From positions 1-21,364 of the forward strand of contig JBFGAX010000048.1 in the NCBI GenBank assembly GCA_041567895.1: DNA of 21,364 bases. The letters run 5' to 3'. This stretch comes from JABDOU01 sp041567895. Lineage in GTDB: Bacteria; Actinomycetota; Acidimicrobiia; Spongiisociales; SHLN01. The notes beneath the pieces were generated by a model. The model was not told the DNA's origin. It was given only the letters and a program-made list of their open reading frames with translations, and did not search any database. Of the stretch, positions 7,479 to 13,621 are shown one piece after another (position 1 is the stretch's first letter; the number at the start of each line of letters is the position of its first letter). The translations under genes were made by a program, and so were the position numbers.

Positions 7479-9353
7479 TCAGCTCAGTTTCTCCCGCAGG
7501 ACGGCTTCGATCGTGGCAGGCTTGATGGGCTGGGCTCGCACCACGCCCCAGCAATCGATGTCGACGAGGGTGCGGGCTCGCAGCATCCATGCGAGGTTGG
7601 TAAACCGCCGATTGTTTTCGTCGATCACGCCATCTCCCACGAAATCGCAAAAGTTGTTCTCGACTGCCAGCACCTTCTCGAACCGCTGCATCGCCTGTTT
7701 GATGCCGGGCGCCATCGGCTGTAGGAACTTGAGGTGCATGGAGCCTGCCCGGTGCCCGTCTGCCCGCACCCTCTCGACGGCCTCTTCGATGGCCCCCTTG
7801 GTGCTGCCCCAGCCGACCACCAATAGCTCGCCCTGCTGGTCGCCAACTACCACGACCGGATTGAGGGTCTTCTGAAAGGCAGCCAGCTTCATGCTGCGGT
7901 TGCGGATCCCCTCCTGGTTGGTTGCCGGGTCGTAGGCGACGGTGCTGCTGCGGTCGTGCGCTAACCCGGTCAAACAGTGCATCCCCTTGGGCTGACCGGG
8001 GAGGAAGCGGCGGATGAGGCCGGTCTCCCGGTCCCAGTCATAGGGCTCGGCTCCCTCCTCGATGGGAAGCTGATCTATCGGCGGGGCCAGCCAATCCTCG
8101 CTGAATTGGGGGCGCACGAACGGCTGCTGGGCTGTGGCCAGGCTGGCGTCAGACAGCACGACCACCACCATGTTGAATGTCTCAGCGATGCGGCGGGCAG
8201 TGATGATGGAGTAGAAGCAGTCTTCGATGTCGGCCACGCCCATCACGACCTTGGGAGCATCCCCGTGACTGCCGAATACCGAAGTCAGCAGGTCACCCTG
8301 TTCGGCTTTGGTGGGCTGGCCGGTGGCGGGCCCTCCCCGCTGCACATTCACCACCACCAGTGGAATCTCGGCCATCACCGCCAGGCCGATGCTCTCTTGT
8401 TTGAGCGAGTAACCAGGACCAGACGTGATTGTCACCGCACATTTGCCTGCATAGGAAGCGCCGATGGCAAACGCACAGGCGGCGATTTCGTCCTCGGCTT
8501 GGTGCACCACTCCGCCCACATCTTCGAAGATCTCACTGAGGTAGTGGGAAGCGGATGTGGCAGGGGTGATTGGGTACATCGCGCAGACTTCCATGCCGGA
8601 CGCCATCACACCCAGAGCGATGGCGGAGTTGCCATTGACGACCACCCGCGGTTCGGTGGGGGGTGTGGCCGGTATCCGGAAGCGCAGATCGAGGTTCTTC
8701 TCTGCCCACTCCCAGCCTGCTCGCAGTAGCTGCTGGTTAGGGACGATGACTTTGTCACCCTTCTTGGCAAACGTGAACGCCACCTGCTCCAGGGCCAGCG
8801 CCCGATCGAGGCTGTAGATCCGGCACAGCAGCCCGAGCACGAACATATTCTTGCCCCGCCGGGCATCGGGAACGTGCTTGAGACACTCCTGCTCCATCGG
8901 AATCTCGTACAACCGGAAGCCGTCGGCCAGCAGCCGGTCGCGCACCCGGGTATAGGAGGAGGCGATCTCGGGATCGGCATCGCTCTCCCACATGTTCTCG
9001 ATGAGGAGGATGCATCCGGGCTTCAGCTCGTGAGCCTGGAGCCGGCCCAGTAGTACCTGCTCATTGAAGGCCACAACCAGGTCGGCGGCGTCCCCTCCAT
9101 TGCTGACCGGGCCGGAGGCCAGCCTCGTGCGATTGCCGCTGGCACCGGCAATGCTGCGGGGGGGCGGCTGAATCTCCGCCGGGATGATCTCCACCGTCCA
9201 GATGCCGTTTCCCATGCGAGCGCCGATGGCAGAGAAGGACTGGCCGCACTTCTGAGCGCCCTCGCCCGAGTCGCTAACGATGTCGATGATGTGTTCGCTC
9301 AGGACGGTGGCGTCGGCGGTGTCCGGCCGGGGAGTGTCCAGGGTGGTCGTCAT
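7479..9353 (-). CDS. korA: 2-oxoacid:ferredoxin oxidoreductase, fused gamma-alpha subunit
   Basis: This is a 624-residue protein in which a gamma domain (about 20-205, beginning SDSGEGAQKCGQ) precedes the alpha domain (about 236-624). The alpha domain has MYPITPAT at 259-266, the E-DEIAA segment that contacts TPP across the interface, TSGPGYSLKQE, and QRGGPATGQPTKAEQGDL, all diagnostic of KorA. This gamma-alpha fusion is the usual form in actinobacteria. It pairs with KorB. The start at 9353 is fixed by GGGAGGAAGG 4-12 bases upstream and by a 4-base ATGA overlap with the stop of the preceding flavoprotein gene; the frame stays open 156 codons further upstream, but that stretch is only a shadow. 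The family works in the reductive or oxidative TCA reaction and gives low-potential electrons. Confidence 0.93.
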   Translation of the reverse strand: MTTTLDTPRPDTADATVLSEHIIDIVSDSGEGAQKCGQSFSAIGARMGNGIWTVEIIPAEIQPPPRSIAGASGNRTRLASGPVSNGGDAADLVVAFNEQVLLGRLQAHELKPGCILLIENMWESDADPEIASSYTRVRDRLLADGFRLYEIPMEQECLKHVPDARRGKNMFVLGLLCRIYSLDRALALEQVAFTFAKKGDKVIVPNQQLLRAGWEWAEKNLDLRFRIPATPPTEPRVVVNGNSAIALGVMASGMEVCAMYPITPATSASHYLSEIFEDVGGVVHQAEDEIAACAFAIGASYAGKCAVTITSGPGYSLKQESIGLAVMAEIPLVVVNVQRGGPATGQPTKAEQGDLLTSVFGSHGDAPKVVMGVADIEDCFYSIITARRIAETFNMVVVVLSDASLATAQQPFVRPQFSEDWLAPPIDQLPIEEGAEPYDWDRETGLIRRFLPGQPKGMHCLTGLAHDRSSTVAYDPATNQEGIRNRSMKLAAFQKTLNPVVVVGDQQGELLVVGWGSTKGAIEEAVERVRADGHRAGSMHLKFLQPMAPGIKQAMQRFEKVLAVENNFCDFVGDGVIDENNRRFTNLAWMLRARTLVDIDCWGVVRAQPIKPATIEAVLREKLS

Positions 9354-10912
9354 GGTTCCTTCCTCCCGTCCGAGCCGGCGGCGCCACTCAAGGCGAGCTC
9401 GGGCTCGAGGGGTGGTAGGCGCAGACGGACGTAGTTCTGTTCGCAGGAGTCGAAGCCGAAGATACGTCCGTCGGAGGCGGGGATCCCGTACACCACCTCG
9501 GTGTTGCGGATCCTGAGGTAGTCCTTGATGCTGGCCGCCGCCGTCCGTCCGGCCCCCATCGCCAGGATGACGGTGGCGGCGCCGGTGACGATGTCGCCGC
9601 CGGCGTAGACGCCGGCCATGGAAGTGCTGAGGTTGTCGGCGGTCTTGATATAGCCCCGGTCGTTCATTTCCAGCTCCGAGGTTTGACCGATGATCCTGTT
9701 GGCGTTGGTGCCGATGGCATAGACGACAGTATCGGTGGGGAACTCGTACTCGCTGCCTTCGACGGGAACCGGTCGCCGCCTTCCGGAGTCGTCCGGCTCG
9801 CCCAACTCCATGCGGATGCACCGCATCGCCCGCACCTTGCCTTCGCCGTCGTCCAAGATTTCCACCGGAGCGGTGAGCCAGTGGAACTCGATCCCTTCCT
9901 CCTCAGCGTGGGTGATCTCCTCCTCTCGCGCCGGGCTCTCGGCCCGGGTGCGGCGGTACACGCAGGAGACCTTTTCGGCCCCCGCTCGCAGTGACACCCG
10001 CATGGCGTCCATGGCGGTGTTGCCGGAGCCGATGACGGCCACGTGGGAACCGATGTCGATCGGCGTGTCGAACTTCGGAAACTCCAGTGCCCCCATGAGG
10101 TTGCAGCGGGTGAGCAGCTCATTGGCGGACAGCACCCCGTGCAAGGCTTCCCCGGGGATGCCCATGAAGCGGGGAGTGCCGGCACCGGTGCCGATGAAGA
10201 CGGCGTCGAACCCCATCTCCTCCCTCAGCTGCCTGATCGTGAAAATGCGCCCCACCACCGTGTTGCACTCGATCTTCACCCCCAGGCGGGTGAGGTTCTC
10301 GATCTCGGCATCGATGACTTCGTTGGGGAGGCGAAACTCGGGGATTCCGTAGCGCAGCACCCCCCCGGGAGCGTGCAACGCTTCGAAGATCGTCACCTCA
10401 CATCCCGCTTTGGCCAGGTCGGCGGCGCAGGCGATGCCGGCTGGGCCCGATCCCACGATTGCCACCCGGCGGTGGTTGGGCTCGATGTAGGGGATGTTGT
10501 GCCAGCCTTCCGCCAGTGCCATGTCGCCGATCCAGCGTTCCAGCCGGCCGATCGCGACCGGCTCCAGGGTTTCGCCCACCGGGCACACCAGCTCACACTG
10601 ATCCTCCTGCGGGCACACCCGGCCGCAGATGGCCGGCAGGAGGTTGGCGTCGGTGAGGATGTCGTAGGCCCCTCGGTAGTCCTCGGCGGAGATGCGCTCG
10701 ATGAAACCGGGGATGTCGATGGCGACCGGACAGGCCGGAATGCAGATGGCGTCCTTGCACAGGAGACACCGTTCCGCCTCCCGCAAGGCGTCCTCCACCC
10801 GGTATCCGAGCGCCACCTCATCGAAGTTCCCGATTCGTTCCCTCGGATCTTGTTCGGGTATGGGGGTGCGCTCTTGGGGAATCGTCCGGATCGTTTTCTT
10901 CTGAGCTGCCAT
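9350..10912 (-). CDS. NADPH-dependent glutamate synthase small-subunit-like flavoprotein (SudA/NfnB type)
   Basis: This is a 520-residue iron-sulfur flavoprotein. The N-terminal domain has two cysteine sets (Cys49, 52, 57, 61 and Cys96, 100, 106, 110) for two [4Fe-4S] clusters. The FAD site GSGPAG is at 154-159, followed by APGGVLRYGIPEFRLP; the NADPH site GSGNTA is at 295-300, followed by YRRTRAESPARE; AGGDIVTGAATVILAMGAGR near the C-terminus contacts FAD. The family includes GltD, sulfide dehydrogenase SudA and NfnB. The adjacent SudB/NfnA-type gene and the absence of a glutamate synthase large subunit favour a SudAB/NfnAB-like NAD(P)H:ferredoxin enzyme over GltBD. Start 10912 is preferred (GGAG 8 bases upstream); an ATG two codons earlier is too close to that site. 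It lies 14 bp after the preceding gene. Confidence 0.92.
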   Translation of the reverse strand: MAAQKKTIRTIPQERTPIPEQDPRERIGNFDEVALGYRVEDALREAERCLLCKDAICIPACPVAIDIPGFIERISAEDYRGAYDILTDANLLPAICGRVCPQEDQCELVCPVGETLEPVAIGRLERWIGDMALAEGWHNIPYIEPNHRRVAIVGSGPAGIACAADLAKAGCEVTIFEALHAPGGVLRYGIPEFRLPNEVIDAEIENLTRLGVKIECNTVVGRIFTIRQLREEMGFDAVFIGTGAGTPRFMGIPGEALHGVLSANELLTRCNLMGALEFPKFDTPIDIGSHVAVIGSGNTAMDAMRVSLRAGAEKVSCVYRRTRAESPAREEEITHAEEEGIEFHWLTAPVEILDDGEGKVRAMRCIRMELGEPDDSGRRRPVPVEGSEYEFPTDTVVYAIGTNANRIIGQTSELEMNDRGYIKTADNLSTSMAGVYAGGDIVTGAATVILAMGAGRTAAASIKDYLRIRNTEVVYGIPASDGRIFGFDSCEQNYVRLRLPPLEPELALSGAAGSDGRKEP

Positions 10913-10926
10913 GCCCATGTCTCCGA

Positions 10927-12009
10927 TCACGGCGCCCCCGCCTCTACCAGGCCTTCCGTCCACGCCTCCAATGCCCGCTTCTCCTGCACGGTGTATCTCT
11001 GCAGCCGGCTCATCAGGTCGGCGAAGTCGACCTTGTGTCCGTCGAACTCGGGGCCATCGACGCACGTGAACTTCATTTCTCCGTCGACGAGCACCCGGCA
11101 ACCACCGCACATCCCGGTCCCGTCGACCATGATCGGGTTGAGGCTGACCGTGGTCTTGATGCCCTGGGGACGGGTGTAGTCGGCACAGGCTCGCATCATG
11201 ATGGGGGGACCGATCGCCACCAGTTCCTCGATGTCGGGATGCCGCTCGAGGGCCACTTCAATACCTTCGGTGACGAGTCCGTGGATTCCGGCCGAACCAT
11301 CATCGGTGCAGATGATGAGCTCATCGCAGTAGCGCTGGAATTTGTCTTCCCAGAATATGAGATCTTTGCTGCGGAACCCCACGATGCCGATCACATACGA
11401 TCCCGCCTCCTTGGCGGCCCGGATCTGGGGATAGATCGACGCTACCCCTAACCCACCGCCGACGTACACCGATTTGCCGTGGTGACCGATGTCGCTGGGG
11501 AGGCCCATGGGTCCGACCACGCAGTAGAGGCGGCTTCCGGCCACGCATTGCTGCCGCATCTCCCGTGTGGTCTTGCCGACCGCTTGGATCACCATGGTGA
11601 TGGTGCCGGCCTCGCGGTCGTAGTCGGCGATCGTCAACGGAATCCGCTCGCCGTGCTCGTGGGATATCACCAGTACGAACTGGCCGGGCTGGGCGGCTTG
11701 GGCCAGCATCGGATGGTAGACCTCGAGCAGGTAGGTGACGTCGGAGAAGTCCTCCCGGGCGGTGATGGGATAGCCATTGCCGATGCGGGGCACCGCTGCC
11801 GGGACGCCGTCCTGTTCCCGCCGGGCTCGGGCGATCTGCTCCCGAAACTCGGCGACGACGGGGTCCCGGGCCGTGCGGGCGGTTGTAAGGTCCCGTGTCC
11901 GCAGCGAGCGGCGCAGGTCATATCCGAGCTTCTCCCGCAGAGTGGGCGGGACGGAGATCTTGACCCACCAGGTTTGACCCCGTTTGAACAGGTACTTGGT
12001 GTCGCTCAT
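10927..12009 (-). CDS. Chimeric gene: tyrosine-integrase N-terminus fused to SudB/NfnA-type flavoprotein
   Basis: This is a 360-residue protein of two parts. Residues 1 to about 66 (KYLFKRGQTWWVKISVP, then DLRRSLRTRDLTTAR and EFREQIARAR) match the N-terminal DNA-binding region of actinobacterial tyrosine integrases. From about residue 78 (NGYPITARE) to the end it is a full ferredoxin-NADP reductase-like subunit: GQFVLVISHEHGERIPLTIADY (FAD), GGGLGVASIYP (NAD(P)), and DGTGMCGGCR with a following FTCVDGPEFDGHKVD for a [2Fe-2S] cluster. AGGGGGGAAGG stands 1-11 bases before the ATG, and the reading frame runs through the joint unbroken. The normal start of the SudB part is absent; the only nearby alternative is a GTG at about 11791 without a good ribosome binding site. 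This gene opens the operon, so expression of the whole set may now depend on the old integrase promoter. Confidence 0.85.
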   Translation of the reverse strand: MSDTKYLFKRGQTWWVKISVPPTLREKLGYDLRRSLRTRDLTTARTARDPVVAEFREQIARARREQDGVPAAVPRIGNGYPITAREDFSDVTYLLEVYHPMLAQAAQPGQFVLVISHEHGERIPLTIADYDREAGTITMVIQAVGKTTREMRQQCVAGSRLYCVVGPMGLPSDIGHHGKSVYVGGGLGVASIYPQIRAAKEAGSYVIGIVGFRSKDLIFWEDKFQRYCDELIICTDDGSAGIHGLVTEGIEVALERHPDIEELVAIGPPIMMRACADYTRPQGIKTTVSLNPIMVDGTGMCGGCRVLVDGEMKFTCVDGPEFDGHKVDFADLMSRLQRYTVQEKRALEAWTEGLVEAGAP

Positions 12010-12037
12010 GCCTTCCCCCCTTGAGTCGCCCTGGGCG

Positions 12038-12146
12038 TGTACCTCTACAACGGGGACGGTCGCCATAGCCTGTACCTTCCTCGCCGAGAGCATGTACCTG
12101 AGCGGCGCGTTTGTGCAGGGTCTTTGTACCTTTCCTTTCTGTACCT
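12038..12146 (+). promoter_or_regulatory. Five direct TGTACCT repeats upstream of the integrase-flavoprotein fusion
   Basis: TGTACCT occurs at 12038, 12071, 12093, 12125 and 12140 (AGGTACA on the coding strand of the fused gene). Start-to-start distances are 33, 22, 32 and 15 bases, mostly near whole helical turns. They lie just upstream of the fused gene's ATG at 12009. An excisionase/integrase accessory-protein array or an operator for a repressor would fit; no regulator gene is seen nearby. Confidence 0.65.
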
Positions 12147-12165
12147 GTTCGCCTCCGAATCTCGT

Positions 12166-12764
12166 CCTCGAAGTTGAGCTCGGCCTTGTGGGCGATCAAT
12201 TCGAAGAGATATCCACGCTCGTGGACGACGACCAGACCGGAAATCGTTTTTTCCGTCTCCTCACCAACGCCGTGGAAGCCAGGGGTTCCCGAGTCCGGGT
12301 CCTATTCACGTTACGAGCCGACTTCTTCGACCGGCCCCTCGCCTACGAGCACATCGGGTCCCATGTGAGCGCCGGCACGTCACCGTTATCCCCCCACCCG
12401 AGCCGAATTCACAGAAACCATTGAGAAACCCGCCCTAGCGGTTGGTTTGCGATTCGAGCCGGGCTGGCAGCCCGCATCACAAGTGATGTTGCCGAGCAAC
12501 CTGGTGGGCTTCCCCTCATGTAGAACGCCCTCACCGAGCTGGTCGAGACTTAGAGGAACCGACGTGTTCACCACCACCGATTACGACAGCATGGGTGGCG
12601 TCACCGGCGCACTCGGACGTCGCGCCGAACAGGTTCACCAAGACCGCTCCGCCAACCGCCAACCGGCGGCCCGCCAGATACTCCTCCAGCTGGTCATGGT
12701 GGATGAGAACAGCGACGACATTCGACGGCGGGCCAACGTTCGTAAGGATCCCGTGTCTCCCTAG
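12166..12764 (+). pseudogene. STAND-type NTPase (nSTAND1) fragment with frameshifts and stops
   Basis: Pieces in all three plus-strand frames line up, in order, with the NTPase module of large STAND proteins of the WD40/BTAD kind. First come LVGDQFEEISTL (Walker B, about 12185-12220) and RVLFTLRADFFDRPLAYE (arginine-sensor region). A shift leads to AEFTETIEKPALAVGLRFEPG (about 12390-12460), a second shift to LAARITSDVAEQPGGLPLM followed by an in-frame TAG and NALTELVET, and then GGVTGALGRRAEQVHQ and ILLQLVMVDENSDDIRRRANV up to 12764. The Walker A part, the effector domain and the sensor repeats are missing. At least two frameshifts and one stop make it a dead gene. It starts soon after the TGTACCT array. 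Confidence 0.78.
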
Positions 12765-12962
12765 GGGTCCTGCCTCTCACCGTCTGCTGGATCTCGCGCT
12801 GACGGGCGAGCTGTTCTCGAAACTGAGTGAGCTCCTCGGTTTCAAACGAGTTGCTCCACTTCACTCCTCCCTCTTTCTCTGGGTGAGCTTCACGCTCGAG
12901 CAACGCTGCCAGCAATCGGCGCACACGTGAACATGTCCACCCCATCCGTCGGGGCTCCACGC
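12765..12962. other. Unassigned stretch before scar R4
   Basis: No convincing gene. A minus-strand frame (12694-12984) has a charged segment including TEELTQFREQLARQREIQQ, which could be coding debris, but it has no family match that I recognise and overlaps the NTPase remnant on the other strand. Confidence 0.4.
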
Positions 12963-13101
12963 GAATTGGGCAACAATTCGGCAACGCGCCAAAGAGAAAC
13001 CTTCGGAACCAACCGGAACCAACGGGAGCGATAACGCCAGTCAGGAAAAGGAGAATCCCTCGGAAACTTAGTAACCATGGGCTTTCTCGAAACGACCCGC
13101 G
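12963..13101 (+). repeat. att-like leader repeat R4
   Basis: GGCAAC at 12969-12974 and 12980-12985 (11 bp apart) opens the leader. GGAACCAACGGGAGC, GCCAGTCAGGAAAAGG and CCATGGGCTTTCTCGAAA follow in the same order as in R1 and R5. AATCGGCGCACACGTGAACATG, about 45 bases further upstream, also recalls the extended R1/R3 similarity. It runs straight into the tRNA-Val fragment, giving a complete leader-plus-core unit of about 190 bp. Confidence 0.75.
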
Positions 13102-13150
13102 TTGCCTTCACACGGCGGAGGTCACTGGTTCAATCCCAGTAGCGCCCACC
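13102..13150 (+). pseudogene. tRNA-Val(CAC) 3'-half (copy 4)
   Basis: Anticodon stem TTGCC/GGCGG with loop TTCACAC (anticodon CAC), variable loop AGGTC, T arm ACTGG-TTCAATC-CCAGT, acceptor strand AGCGCCC and ACC. All stems pair, with one G-U and one U-G at the base of the anticodon stem. A partner 5' strand (GGGCGCT plus D arm) is not found upstream, so it is a 3' fragment. The match among copies begins exactly at the anticodon stem, as expected for integrases that cross over in the anticodon loop. Confidence 0.78.
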
Positions 13151-13310
13151 GTTCAGAATCTCTCGCGTAACCACCCCATCGGTTGATAGATGAACAACGC
13201 GACGAGGACGGTTCGCCATCCAGAAACGCGAACAAAGGGCCAATCGTCTCTACCGATTCTTGGTAGTAGCGCTTAGCTTGGCATGGGAGTTGATGTGAGG
13301 GGTCGGAATC

Positions 13311-13604
13311 GTGGTCAACGTCCCGAGCACGGAAGTCGTCGCCCGCCTTGCATTGAAGCAACGCGACCCTGACGCGGCTAGCCACTGCGCCCGCGAGCTT
13401 GCCGGATTCGGGTTCGTCGTGAGGTCCGTGGGAGCCCGTGGTGTCGGTTTCGCTGGATCAGTCGACCTGTTCGAATCCGTGTTCGGCAGCACGGTCGTTT
13501 CGAACGGATCGCGATCACGTTTCGCTACGCCGCCGACCTTCCCAGATCGGCTAGCAGGTGTTGCCGACTCGGTGTACTTCCCGACCCGACCCGACTTTCT
13601 TTAA
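13311..13604 (+). CDS. Propeptide-like small protein encoded before the subtilase
   Basis: This is a 97-residue protein starting at GTG with GAGGGG about 9 bases upstream. The middle (ARELAGFGFVVRSVG, then VGFAGSVDLFESVFGSTV) has the pattern of the ferredoxin-like propeptides and inhibitors of subtilase and kumamolisin families: a helix, a strand, a Gly, then FExxFG. The end DRLAGVADSVYFPTRPDFL is Pro/Phe rich. It stops 17 bases before the ATG of the subtilase gene, separated only by that gene's ribosome binding site, so the two form an operon. A separate foldase or inhibitor acting on the protease is the likely role (inference). No signal peptide is visible. Confidence 0.68.
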   Translation: MVNVPSTEVVARLALKQRDPDAASHCARELAGFGFVVRSVGARGVGFAGSVDLFESVFGSTVVSNGSRSRFATPPTFPDRLAGVADSVYFPTRPDFL

Positions 13605-13621
13605 GGAGGAGGAGGTGCGAC

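Noticed and set aside
12694..12984. Minus-strand coding gene with TEELTQFREQLARQ
   Set aside because: It runs opposite the STAND remnant and into the scar leader; no start signal or family match.
13102..13150. Complete tRNA-Val gene
   Set aside because: Only the anticodon arm onward is present; no 5' acceptor strand or D arm precedes any of the four copies.
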